A DNA stretch of 64,000 nucleotides from contig CM034541.1 in the NCBI GenBank assembly GCA_020002185.1, positions 28,267,328-28,331,327 on the forward strand, read 5' to 3'. How positions within the stretch are numbered: the stretch's first letter is position 1; each line of letters begins with the position of its first letter. The notes beneath the pieces were generated by a model. That model was not told the DNA's origin. It worked only from the letters and a program-made list of their open reading frames with translations, and searched no databases. A program made the translations under genes and the position numbers. The stretch is from Paraescarpia echinospica. Its lineage: Eukaryota; Annelida; Polychaeta; Sabellida; Siboglinidae. Below are positions 1 to 55,228 of this stretch, piece by piece.

Positions 1-638
1 ACCGGTATATTGGTAGGCTTAGTGTAAAGAATATAGCATGCTGTCATGGCTGTACATTTTTTGTGATGTTTTCGAGTATTCATTGTTTCTTGGTGAAGAA
101 AAATAACCCAACAAGATACCATAATACAGTTTACAATTTTCCTGCTGACTGTTACATTTATTAGTCCTACGAAATGATCAGCATAAGCCGGGTGGGATTT
201 CCGACTCCAAATGCCGGGAAATCACTTCTCCGAGCATCTAGAAATCCAATTTTTTTTGGGGGAGGGCCCCCACGGCAGGCTTAGCCTGCCAGTTCCACAA
301 TTGACTAACTCCATACCTAAATTATTTTTTCTGGCGGAAACCCTGATGGGGCTACATCATTTAATCTGTTCCGTTCTCTCGATGAGTCATCTGCATCTGT
401 CGTAATCATCTGCAGTCTTCTCTCACTCTTAATTGTTCATCCCGGCCCTTTGAGAATTCTTAACACTGTCTCCTTCTTCTTTTAATTTTTAACAAAATTT
501 TCGAGAATACATTTCAATCTTCCACCTATATTAAGACGACATTACAAATTTCCCAGGAACAAAATATTGTCTTTTGTGAGTAACAAAACACAGTTAGATG
601 TCATCCCTCTCTAGTACAGACAACCACCTGCAACTTAC
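1..638. other. Intron 22 (partial), no exon seen
   Basis: Continuation of the RhoGEF intron past exon 22. I see no further exon. Around 395-475 the plus strand (cagtcttctctcactc ... tgttcatccc) resembles the 21980-22080 segment, which is antisense to a LINE C-terminal fragment, so this is probably a diverged relic of the same element. Confidence 0.4.
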
Positions 639-45299
<44,661 letters not shown>

Positions 45300-45303
<4 letters not shown>

Positions 45304-45560
45304 CTATAACAACAACAATTCAACAATGTACAGGCCATCTACGCCAACAACAATTCAACAAAGTATAGGCCACCTGCAAAAACAACAATGCAACAATGTA
45401 TAGGCTGCCTGTGACAACAACAACATACAAGCTACCTGTGACAACAATGAAACAAAGTACAGGGTACCTGTGACAACAACAATGCAACAACCAACAAGCT
45501 ATCTGTGACAACAACAATGCAACAATCTACCTGTGACAACAATGCAACAGGTCAACGAAA
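45300..45560. repeat. ~33 bp tandem repeat at the exon-1 acceptor
   Basis: About 7-8 irregular copies combining acaacaacaatgcaacaa and gctacctgtgac. On the gene-sense strand the units read ttgttgtcacaggtagcttg, echoing the actual exon 1 border ttgttgttatag|gtagcctg. Confidence 0.85.
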
Positions 45561-45624
45561 TCGTAACAGGTCAACGAAAAGGTAAGTTCTTATACAGCAC
45601 GGTATATTCAAAGTGCTATATTTC

Positions 45625-45850
45625 ACAGCTCGCTGTTCATTCAAATACAATCTCCCCTTCTCGGGAAACCATTCAACAAAGCTCCAATTACTACAGTCTA
45701 TTTATTCACATGCTCACACTACATAGTCCAGTCAACTGAGGCAACATGGGGTGAACAAAATTTCCCATGCTACGAAGCGGTAGTATGATGTTTCAAACAC
45801 GGGTTCTCTCGACTGACTCTGATGTTTTAACCACTATGCCACCTAATGAC
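45625..45850 (-). mobile_element. tRNA-derived SINE
   Basis: Reverse-strand head ggtggcatagtggttaaaac, atcagagtcagtcgagagaa, cccgtgtttgaaac has A-box and B-box like blocks at tRNA spacing. The body (tcattcaaatacaatctccc, agctccaattactac) matches the body of the element at 48865-49060, so both belong to one family. Confidence 0.75.
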
Positions 45851-46010
45851 TGCAACAAATCATTGCAAAGAAACATTCCTTCTTCACAACTTCTTCATTT
45901 CCTGTCTACTGTAATAAAAGCCTGAGGATATCACGCCATTACCATTGTAACAGAAAGACGCAGTCACTACTTGAAGTTAAACAATAATCATATTATAATA
46001 TTATGGCCTC

Positions 46011-46112
46011 ACAAGAAACTCTTTTCTCTTTTGAATATTTCGACTGCATCTCGCAGTCTTCATCAGCAGAATGACGTTACGGGTGTCACGTGACCACTGT
46101 CATGCGACACAA
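46011..46112. repeat. Left inverted terminal repeat of the PLE
   Basis: Starts acaagaaactcttttctctt and is about 90% matched in reverse complement to 46831-46926. Confidence 0.85.
46038..46066 (-). ncRNA. Hammerhead-ribozyme-like core in the PLE terminal repeat
   Basis: On the minus strand: CTGATGA, then GACTGC-GAGAT-GCAGTC (perfect 6 bp stem), then GAAA. This is the conserved core between helices I, II and III of a hammerhead. I could not find a convincing cleavage triplet with a helix I partner, so it may be incomplete. The inverted copy at 46868-46897 (plus strand) has CCGATGA and a mismatched stem. Confidence 0.5.
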
Positions 46113-46830
46113 GATGGAGAAAGACTGCTGGAAGCTCCTGGCCAATGTCGCGATTCAATGTAGGTTTTTTCTGTGGATGCTGATTGCCTCCTTTACCTTT
46201 CTTCGGTGTGACCTCCGGGTGTTGATACGTTTGTGGTACACTGGTATGTCATAGGACTTGAAAATCCTTGCCAGTTGTTCTGACAGTTTACTGATGTAGG
46301 GCAGGCCTATGACGTGTTGTCTTCTACTGGTTTCTGTGGTGTTGTTTTCCTTCTGTCTCCTTGGGTTAGTGATGTTAAACATCCAAGGTTTGTAGCCGTT
46401 CGCTTTCAGTACTTTCTTGATATGCTCCACCTCTTTGGTCTTGTCCTCATCTTCTGTTACCAGCTTTCTGCTCTTTGTAGGAGTGTTCTCACTACCAATC
46501 GTTTGTGCTCTAGGTGGTGATTAGAGTCCCAGTTCAAATACTGATCTGTGTGGGTTGCCTTTCAGTATGCCTTAATCTTGCTTGATCCATCGCCTTCCAG
46601 GAAGGCTAGCACACTGTCCTGTTCTGGTTCTACAGTGAACTTGATGTTCTCGTCCACCGAGTTCAGATGGTTTGTGAATCGCTCTACTTCACCCTCTTGT
46701 GACACTGTGAATGTGTCATCCACATATCTCAACCAGATGTCTGGAGGAGGAGGTGCTTCCCTGGTGGCTCTTTCTTCAAAATGTTCCATGGCTACTCACT
46801 TCTTCTGTTTGTAGAACACTCTGTTGTAAC

Positions 46831-46926
46831 TGACAGTGGTCATGTGACACACCCGTAATGTCATTCTGCCGATGAAGACCGAGAGATGCAGTCGAAATGT
46901 TCAAAAGAGAAAACAGTTTCTTGTAA
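46831..46926. repeat. Right inverted terminal repeat of the PLE
   Basis: Reverse complement of the left repeat with scattered changes (ttacaagaaactgttttctc on the minus strand). Confidence 0.85.
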
Positions 46927-47159
46927 GGTAATTATGTGATATTATAACAACCAAGAAACCTGTCTTCCATCCATTCAAGGAACTATGATATTGTAACCAG
47001 AAGATGCAATCATTACTTAAACGTGAAATAACAATGATTCAAGAAAGAAATTGTATCATTAAACACTGCTGTCCAGTATTGCATAGTGACACGAATCATA
47101 CAATATGTGACTTACACACTGACACGATATGATTTACACGCCCCCACAGTTTGGCATAC

Positions 47160-47245
47160 ACTTACATGACACGCCGACCTCGAGTTTGGCAGCGAGCATG
47201 TGGCAACTGGCTGTAGTGCTCTAGCAACTGTGCCACAGAAACTAA
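47160..47245 (-). mobile_element. Possible tRNA-like SINE head
   Basis: Reverse strand tgtggcacagttgctagagc resembles an A-box region (GTGGCNCAGTGGNTAGAGC). The B box is not clear. 47041-47159 and 47246-47480 hold no supportable gene. Confidence 0.25.
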
Positions 47246-47479
47246 ACAAAGGTTCACAGCCAAGTTCTACACAAGTCGTGACCAACTGGCCATGTCAGCA
47301 ATCTGGCCAACATGGCGGGGTGGATGTGGCTGATTCCACATGACATTACTTTCACACCCAAGAGGCTGTAGACTGTCTGGACCAGCTGGTGTAGTCTGCG
47401 CATCACACTGACCACCTCACATGCACTCTGACCAGACAAACTGATCGCTCGGTCTGACCATGGCAGTCGTGCATCGATT

Positions 47480-47625
47480 CTCATTGACACACGCTTTCAG
47501 ACAACTCAGTTGTTGGAGTATGAGGCCATGCTAATTAACTTCTCTAATTAACATTCGAAGAGAACACAAGGCTGCCACATGCAGACTGATGCACACCCTC
47601 ACACCAGCATTGTGAGGTGGGGGGG
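47480..47625 (+). repeat. Direct duplication, copy 1 (~140 bp)
   Basis: Shared with 47760-47905: gctttcagacaactca, tgaggccatgctaattaact, tctctaattaaca, cgaagagaacacaaggctgc and cacatgcagactgat in order. Offset about 283 bp. Confidence 0.93.
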
Positions 47626-47759
47626 GGGCTCATGACCACTTTATACACTGACTCAACATTCAGTGTTATCTGCAACACTACACCTAGTGTTACTTACTCC
47701 AACTCTACACAGAGTGTTACCTGCTCCAATTTTACATTGAGTGTTACCTGCTCCTGCAT

Positions 47760-47905
47760 CGATTCATTGATGCTCGCTTTCAGACAACTCAATTGTTGTA
47801 GTCTGAGGCCATGCTAATTAACTTCTCTAATTAACACTCGAAGAGAACACAAGGCTGCCACATGCAGACTGATTGATACAGACCCTCACATTAGCGTTGT
47901 GAGGC
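47760..47905 (+). repeat. Direct duplication, copy 2 (~140 bp)
   Basis: Second copy of 47480-47625 with about 10% change. The two copies are separated by the first 27-bp-like units (cagtgttac/ctgctccaa), so the duplication and the array grew in the same place. Confidence 0.93.
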
Positions 47906-47939
47906 AGTGGCCCTGACAGGACCACTTTATACATCGAAA

Positions 47940-48542
47940 TGCCAACACAACACTGAGTGTTACCTGGACCAACACTACATAAAATGTTACCTGCTTTAAT
48001 AGTACACCGAGCGTTGCCTGCTCTAACACTATAAGTGTTATCTGCTCCAACACTACAGCAAGTGTTACTAGCTCCTCTACACTGAGTGTTACCTGCTCCA
48101 ACTCTACACCTAGGATTACCTGCTCCAACTTAACACTGAGTGTTACCTGTTCCAACTTAACAATGAGTGTTACCTGTTCCAACTTAACAATGAGTGTTAC
48201 CTGCTCCAACTTGACACTGAGTGCTACCTGCTCCAACTTGACACTGAGTGTTACCTGCTCCAACTTAACACTGAGTGTTACCTGCTCCAACTTAACACTG
48301 AGTGTTACCTGCTCCAACTTGACACTGAGTGTTACCTGCTCCAACTTAACACTGAGTGTTACCTGCTCCAACTTAACACTGAGTGTTACCTGTTCTAACT
48401 TAACACTGAGTGTTACCTGTTCTAACTTAACAATGAGTGTTACCTGCTCCAACTTAACACTGAGTGTTACCTGCTCCAACTTAACACTGAGTGTTACCTG
48501 CTCCAACTTAACACTGAGTGTTACCTGTTCTAACTTGACACC
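47940..48542. repeat. 27 bp minisatellite, ~18-20 copies
   Basis: Unit gagtgttacctgctccaact-taacact, homogeneous from 48110 to 48540 and degenerate before that. 27 bp is 9 codons, so both strands stay open (SVTCSNLTL and LEQVTLSVK repeats). On the minus strand every unit contains gagcaggtaacac, a good 5' splice-site match. 48543-48860 has decayed relatives (ctgactctgtaccgagactct). Confidence 0.96.
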
Positions 48543-48864
48543 TGCAGGCCGACTTTGTGTCTGTATACTGACTCTCTGCAAGCCAACTCTAAATCTGTAC
48601 ATCAACACTCTATTAGCGTCAGTTATAATTGCATGTCGACTCTACACTTGCAATGCTGACTGTACTGCTGACTCTGTACCGAGACTCTATCTCCATTGTG
48701 CTGACTCTATATCTGCATGCCAGAACTTCTTGTTTGTTAACACAAGTTATACTGCCATGCAGATAAATAGCAAATTTTTTAAAGAAAACAGATATATATA
48801 TATGTTAAACTTTAGTTGATAAAAAGTGTTCATGTTATATACTTTACACTTTATTTCCTGGCTT

Positions 48865-49060
48865 ACCTGTTCAATCAAATACCATCTCAATTTCTGTGGG
48901 AAGCATTGAGCCATGCTCCAATTAATGATCTGGAGCAACGTAGTGAACTGGAGCAACGTAGAGTAAACGAATTTGTCCAAGGTTTGACATCACTGCACAG
49001 GATTTGAACCCTTCTCTCGGTCAAGAATCCGATGCTCTAGTGATTGTGCTCCAACTTCTC
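48865..49060 (-). mobile_element. tRNA-derived SINE
   Basis: Reverse-strand head gagcacaatcactagagcat, cggattcttgaccgagagaa, gggttcaaatcctg has a good A box and an almost canonical B box (GGTTCAAATCC). Same family as 45625-45850. Confidence 0.8.
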
Positions 49061-49064
49061 CTGT

Positions 49065-49205
49065 ACTTAAGACCACCTTTCCAGTACGACCACCTGTCCA
49101 GTACGACCATCTCTCCAACACGACCACCTCTCCAGTACTACCACCTCTTCAGTACGACCACCTCTACAATATGACCACCTCTCCAGTACGACCACCGGTC
49201 CAGTC
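49065..49205. repeat. ~21 bp tandem repeat
   Basis: About 6-7 copies of gtacgaccacctctccagtac. Confidence 0.9.
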
Positions 49206-50135
49206 CCACATCTTTATTTCAATATGACATTTAAAGATTCAATAAATGCCAATAAGACTAACCACACTGCCAATACGCCATAATAAAAAGCTTACAATTA
49301 CCTTTGATGAAGAGAACTGCCCTATACTGCTTGAATAGACGGGATGTTTATGAATCAGAAACATGCTTTATGCAGCTATTCTGGTGGCCTCACGCGATCC
49401 TCTCATAGATCGCATGGATACACCGTGGAAATGTTACGTTGGGCCGGATTAATACATCGGGGGCCATGGTCTCTCAGCTCATAACAGGCCATCATAAATG
49501 CAGCCATTTACATATCTGTATGACTTAAGTCTGCTCAAACATGCAATGGTCGGGAGATGCAAACACCAGATTTAGTTGACACAATGGTGCAGCTGTAAGC
49601 TCAACTACAGCTGAGAATAGTTTACTTTATAACCTCAGCTGTCATTGTGTATTTTGAACTAATATTGTGATTGTTAACATTTACTTGACATTACCTTGAC
49701 TGTTGTGAAAGTGATGCATTGTACAAGAGACAAAATACGACGATTTTAAAAAGCCAGTGCAACTGCTTTAAATATTTTTATAACACATGTTGCACAGCAA
49801 ATGTTCCACGCACGCTAACACATACTATGATTCATTAATATTTGAGAGATAATTTCAGACAATCCCCACCTTGAGCTAATCCATGCATAATCCACAAGTG
49901 ATATGTCCCTGAGTTCACCTGAAGCACTGGCCTATCTGGCCCCACACAGCCAGTGGCCTGGAGCAAGATGCTACCACCAAACACTCCACAATACAGCTCT
50001 AATTAATGTATCCGCCTATCTGTGAGGTGTTGAACACTACAGCCTGGGGGGCCCACAGCCTGGCCTGGCTGAGGCGGTCATTTTCATACAGGAGCATTGC
50101 TCAGAAGGTCTTTTCTGTTTGCCTCTGTTGTTCTA
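49206..50135. other. Unique non-coding stretch
   Basis: No repeat or coding evidence. 49380-49620 is complex, balanced in composition and repeat-free; it might be conserved regulatory DNA, but only comparison could show this. Confidence 0.4.
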
Positions 50136-50155
50136 GCTAGGAGTGGGTGTCCACA

Positions 50156-50262
50156 AGATGGACACTGACACTGGTTCCTCGGGTGTGTCTATCACCAGCC
50201 AGTCTCTTGCAAATCTTCTTTTGAAAGTTTGCCTACATCCTGAGCTTTCTGGAGTAACGCCT
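50156..50262 (+). CDS. Candidate first exon of a plus-strand gene (weak)
   Basis: ATG in strong context (caagATGg). It reads MDTDTGSSGVSITSQSLANL and LLKVCLHPELSGVTP, then a good donor (cgcctc|GTAAGTAC). Not repetitive and of plausible composition. No domain recognised and no following exon found. Could be chance. Confidence 0.25.
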
Positions 50263-50815
50263 CGTAAGTACAACTACCAGGTAGCTGGTGCTGGTAGCAT
50301 GCATGTTTTTCATTTTCAAATATGACCGAAAAACAAACATAAATTTGGATTTTAAATAAAACAGAAAAACACAGAACATATTGCCCCGCAGTACCCTAAA
50401 GGTGCATCTTTAGATGTCTCATCTGGTGCCTGGGGATTACACAGACTCACAGGTCAGCTATAGGTCAAATCACACACTGACCTTATAAATGCGTCCAGCT
50501 GCCCAGATGCCCATGCGGTCAAACAACTGGACAATCACCTAACCACTCAATCAACCAGTCAACAAACTACACAGTTTATGGTTCCAAGAAAACAGGGCTT
50601 TCTAAACCTGAAAGCGACACAAACAAGAGGAGCTGCTCACCCTACAACTGGCTGGAGAAGGTTAAATATATCCACTCATGTTTATTTTAGTCATTCCGAA
50701 GCTTTTAGCCATTTCAAATCATTCAACGCAGTGTCTGGCAGCGGGGAACATTGTAGCATTTTTTCTGCCTATTCTTGGTCAGGTCGACCTGGAGTCAACA
50801 CCCAGACTTCAGTAC
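50263..50815. other. Unique non-coding stretch
   Basis: Nothing recognised. Confidence 0.4.
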
Positions 50816-50975
50816 AGAAGGGTAGTGGATGGGAGGGGTGGGGGTACAGAGGGATAGTGGATGGGAGGGAGTGGGGGTACTGAGGGGTAGTGGATGGGAG
50901 GGAGTGGGGGTACAGAGGGGTAGTGGATGGGAGGGAGTGGGGGTACTGAGGGGTAGTGGATGGGAGGGGGTGGAT
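50816..50975. repeat. 33-34 bp G-rich tandem repeat, ~4-5 copies
   Basis: Unit gggtagtggatgggagggag-tgggggtacagag. Confidence 0.93.
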
Positions 50976-51401
50976 TGCATTAAAGATTAAATTAAATTAC
51001 AAACTGTTTGTTGTGATAACTATAATACACATGTGATCAAGCATCACGCTGGGCATTACATGACAACACTTATTGTGACCACATACATTGTATCATGACA
51101 CATCCATATCAGCACTGTAAGGGAAGTGTCACTCCCTGTCACGTCCAATGGGGTAAACAGTGACATATACCCTCCTAGGTGTAGCTGACTGTCACATCTA
51201 AACTCACAGATAGATAGAAACAAACACCAAACCTGCCAGATTGAACATCCATCATGGGTTACGATTATCATACATCAGCTCCTACATTGCCTCCCTCGCA
51301 CAGGGAGCAGCGGTTGTTGCACGCCCAAGCCCTGCATCAATCATGCCAGCAATATGTGGCACTGGCTGTGGCGGATAGAGCCAGACTCAGTCTCTCTCTA
51401 C

Positions 51402-51534
51402 CTGTTGCAGAGATCCAGCCATCATGTGCCACAGATGTAGGTCAGCTCCAGGCCGCTCACTGTATATCACTGCATCAATGACAGAGAGGGAAGTCTCCCA
51501 GGACCAGCTCCTCTGGTCAGCCCCAATCACTACC
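51402..51534 (-). CDS. Candidate upstream exon on the RhoGEF strand (weak)
   Basis: Acceptor gctgatgtgtcttccag|GGTAG and donor CTGCAACAG|GTAGAG flank 133 nt reading VVIGADQRSWSWETSLSVID, AVIYSERPGADLHLWHMMAG and SLQQ. It ends in phase 0, which fits the phase-0 start of exon 1 at 45303. No homology recognised; the phase agreement alone has a one in three chance. Confidence 0.22.
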
Positions 51535-53029
51535 CTGGAAGACACATCAGCCTCAAATCTGCTCCCTGTCACTGCCAATGTCCTGCTGCAAGTGTCACTG
51601 CAGTGGGGGGGGGGGGGGTCACTGCGGCATTTACATGCAAATCATGAGCATTCTCTGGAAGGTATTGACTCCAGCATAATGGATCGAGGGGGTGTGGCTG
51701 ACTATGTGTGTGGTCTAGTGTGACATCATAAACAGTCTTAAATATAACAATTACAACTGCAGTGGAAGGTGTGAGAATAATCCAAACAGAACCCTGATCA
51801 CACTCAACCCCTGGCCACTCAGAGGGAGGGAAACAGCAATCCATTCTCTACTCCTACAGATGGGGGGGGGGGTAACTGATTACTGATGTGATTAACCCCA
51901 ATGAGGTGAAATAGTTAGATATGACAGTGCTAGAAATTCAGACTACCACAGCAAATGTACAATTTACTTTATTATAACCACACTGTAACCAAGGTTTACA
52001 ACTTGTTGGTTTTTACTTTAACCATTTTCAAACTTGTTTAAATAAAATACTTTTAATAATTAAATAACCAGCATACTATTTCTGACAGCATTAAATTTGA
52101 TAAAAATATGCATTAGCAACAACTCTAATTTTTATTAATTGTGGAACCACATGATTATATAACGGTTGTTTTTTATATAATGTTGTTGATTATTCATTAA
52201 TACAAACTTCAGTTTGCTAAACTACCTAAACATGAGTATGGTAGACATATTTTTTAAATGCCACGATCACCCTTAGGAAAAAAATAACTTAGCCTTCATA
52301 ACAAAAACCATTCTGACCTACATGCAAACATGTTGCCATAAACCAGGCTATTACATTTAGCAAAATTATCAGTTGCAAAAACATGTAATTGTTGACAACA
52401 AAACTTTGTAAGAGTGTTACATAAGCAAATAGAATGGAAACTATACCCACAATAAAATACTAAACACTACACTACTGTGCAGCCACAAGCCTTACATAAG
52501 CATACCTTTTACATAACGCATAGTTCCATGCAATGTTCCTTCAATGTCATTAATTCCACGTCACTTCCAGGAGTCCTATTCCGGCCAATGTGCAGTCTGG
52601 TAGTTACAATTGCAAATCCAATTGTCAGATTAGCTCCAAGTCAAACACTACATCTGTTTTGGCACATACAAATGTTACGGGTATGCACCACAAATAAGCA
52701 GGGAATAAAGTTCTGTGAGTTGTGCCCTATTTGAAACCTGCTCCACCCGGCTTGTGTTCAGTGTGGGGACGAGAACAGACTGAGATAGAGGCTGAAAGAG
52801 CCAGTCGCAAGGGACAGCTGCACAATTCCAGTGAGATCAACTTATCTAAGCAAACGTAATTAGCCGCCACAGCCGTGTTCCATCATCTATTCTATAGCCC
52901 TGGCAGTGTGGATGAGAGAGCGCTACATCAGTGATGGCAAATACGAGGCAGTCATGGTCAGAACCAATTCAAGGTGCACTACATTGGAGGCTGGTCTAGC
53001 AATAGGAACTATTGGAAAAAGGTCGGAGA
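51535..53029. other. Unique non-coding stretch
   Basis: Poly-G runs at 51605-51618 and 51861-51871. 52740-52900 is complex, with taattagccgccacagccg, and may be regulatory (inference). No gene seen. Confidence 0.4.
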
Positions 53030-53275
53030 GCACGGGTGGACTGAGGGAGGGAGGGAGGGAGGGGGAAGGGAGGGAGGAAAAAGGTCGGAGAGCACAAGTG
53101 GACTGAGGGAGGGAAGGAGGGAGGGAGGAAGAGAGAGAGGAAGGGAGGGAGGAAGGAAAAAGGTTAGAGAGCACGGGAGGACTGAGGGAGGGAGGGAGGA
53201 AGAGAGAGAGGATGGAGAGGAGGGAGGGAGGAAGGAGAGGGGAGGGAGAAGTGAGGGAGGGAGGAGGAAATTGGA
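53030..53275. repeat. Purine-only tract, GGGA-rich, with ~70 bp periodicity
   Basis: ggagggagggagggaggggg-like sequence interrupted by aaaggtcggagagcacggg(t/a)gga (copies near 53017, 53078, 53158). Nearly pure purine on the plus strand. Confidence 0.92.
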
Positions 53276-53359
53276 CTGGATTGAAACACTACAAGGTAGA
53301 GAGGGAGGTCACGTGTAGATAGAGACAACAACAATTGTGTATCACAAGGAGAGGAAGAG

Positions 53360-53720
53360 ATAGTTGAAACAACAACCAACCTACAACAGCAATGACAACT
53401 ATTACCAACTCTCCAGAGAAGACCAGGTAATAATGGTGCGCCTGAGGACTGGACACTGCAGACTCAGGTACCATATGCACTTATGTCCTCATGGCATGGC
53501 TCCAATGACTGTGGAACACCTCCTGCAAGATTGTTCAGCACACCAGAAGAAGAAGACAACCTAGCCTACAGAGACATCAGTGAAAGACAAGGTCTGTGGT
53601 CCTCTGGAAGACCTGCAGTGTACAGTGATCTACATACAAGCAACTGGAGTCACAGTCTGAGCGAACAAACAAAAAAAAGATTAGAGCATCTGTGCTTCAA
53701 GGTCTAAGACTTGGTAACTA
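53360..53720 (+). mobile_element. Retroelement C-terminal remnant
   Basis: Plus-strand reading YYQLSREDQVIMVRLRTGHC and MTVEHLLQDCSAHQ, then after a frameshift RQGLWSSGRPAVYSDL. The LTRxDQVxxxRLRTGH...EHxLxxCPxH...W motif is found after the RNase H region of Jockey-like non-LTR retrotransposons. Broken. Confidence 0.65.
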
Positions 53721-54539
53721 TCCAAACCAAGGTAATTCTGAAAAGAAGACTGTCTTTAGAATACTGACTCAGTAATTCCCAGTATGAGAGTAATCTATGA
53801 CATCCATTTCTGCCATGAACCATTGTAAGTTTCTAGGCAACGAATCTTATTTTCTGGTGTTAACCTCCTTTGGTTTGTTGATATCCTTGCTGCGGTACAG
53901 AGGGATACTTTGTGAAAAGTTGGAATCATTCTTAGACTGGCACTGTGGACATTCCTGGACATTTGTTATTTGAATAAATAAGAAGTATCCAAGAACTTAT
54001 CTGATATTTTATTCCATACTGCTTATAGTGACATTTGGGATGTCAATGCCAATAACTTTATTACATAATTATATCAGCCATGTGGCGTGCGTAACTGTGT
54101 ATAGAGCACACATGCCCAACAACGTACAACTCAGTTACGCAACTGCAAATTAAGTAGCACAATCTATTTACATATAGACAATGTAGATCACATGAATCGA
54201 GTGCCATGACCAAATGATTTACAGACCAGTTTCCATTCATAACAAACCTATACTATAATTCTGAAAGTTCCAGTTTTCTGTCATATGGAAACAAGATAAA
54301 GCAACTAAGAGGAACCATATTCAGGCTTTGGTGGATCTCATGAAGCCCTTTGATCTTAGATGTCACAAGTGCGCTATTGAGTATACCTGGGTTAGGAACT
54401 TAGGGCGGTTAGCTAATCCCCTCACCAGCAAACTGTTGCTTCAGAACAGAATTTTATATTGGACGTCATCTGTACCAATACGCCACAGAGGACCATTTTA
54501 TCGGTTTTTAGTTTCTCTGTATATGGCAGATTGCTGAAG

Positions 54540-55228
54540 CTCTCATGATGACTGCATGATTGACAAAAATACGCTGATGACGCCATACAAACAGGACAGA
54601 TAAGTGATGATGATGACACCCACTACCGACAGGAGATTGACAGCTTTATACAAGAAATGGTGATTGATTATAGCAGCTATAAATATGTGCCTGATTTTGT
54701 TGTCATCAAAGGAGTTGAGGTCGAGTGAATGGAGACATACAAATATCTAGGGGTCGTATTTGATAACGTTTTAAGCTGGAAGGAGAACATGAATACCATT
54801 GTCAAGAAAGCACATACTCGATTATACAGTTTAAAGGCCATATCCTGGGATAAAATAGGATGTGTTCCATAATAACAAATTAAGATAACTTGACATAAGT
54901 TCTCAGATTTTGCAAATGTTTTTACTTCTTCCAATTCTAGTGTACTTATTTTTAGCTGTGTCTGCTGTGGTGGAAATGTCTCAATGCAGGATAGGGACAG
55001 ACTGGATATGATTATAAAGAAGGCAGAAAGTAGACAAGAGACAGGACAGGTTTGACACACACTACCAGGGACGACTGACAAACAAACTGACAGACATACT
55101 TTATGATGACACCCACCCACTGAAGACGCAGTTTGACAATAGAATAACTGAATGTAGCAGACGTTTCCAAGTGCCTAGGGCTAGAACGACAACATACGTT
55201 GGTTCCTTTGTGCCTTAACAAGATTTAA
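54540..55228 (+). mobile_element. Plus-strand LINE RT fragment (palm C onward)
   Basis: YADDAIQTGQ at 54570-54599 is the RT catalytic box. It is followed by THYRQEIDSF, then EMVIDYSSYKY and VETYKYLGVVFDNVLSW after frameshifts and a stop. From about 54975, RLDMIIKKAES and then LKTQFDNRITECSRRF and QVPRARTTTYVGSFVP match the C-terminus of Rex/L2-like LINEs. Non-functional. 53721-54539 to the left shows nothing definite. Confidence 0.75.

Larger units (their letters stand above)
45943..47040 (-). mobile_element. Penelope-like element, truncated, with inverted termini
   Basis: Minus-strand coding remnant between about 46800 and 46150. The RT palm motif appears as WLRYVDDTFTVSQEGEVERF, followed by NENIKFTVEPEQDSVLAFL-type sequence. 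Next come [19 protein letters not shown] and the GLPYISKLSEQLARIFKSYD region, typical of Penelope-like RT downstream segments. The C-terminal GIY-YIG endonuclease is mostly missing: RINTRRSHRRKVKEAISIHR appears to join its flanks. Inverted ~95 bp repeats lie at 46011-46112 and 46831-46926, inside weaker direct repeats (45943-45990, 46991-47038). Known for the family: terminal repeats in direct or inverted arrangement and hammerhead ribozyme motifs. A frame interruption at about 46560 shows it is dead. Confidence 0.85.

Noticed and set aside
47254..47490. 78-codon minus-strand frame as an exon or gene
   Set aside because: Not repetitive, but no convincing donor, domain or phase partner; it overlaps a possible SINE head.
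48990..49060. Functional tRNA gene
   Set aside because: A and B boxes are present but no cloverleaf stems; the shared body with 45.6-45.8 kb shows a SINE.
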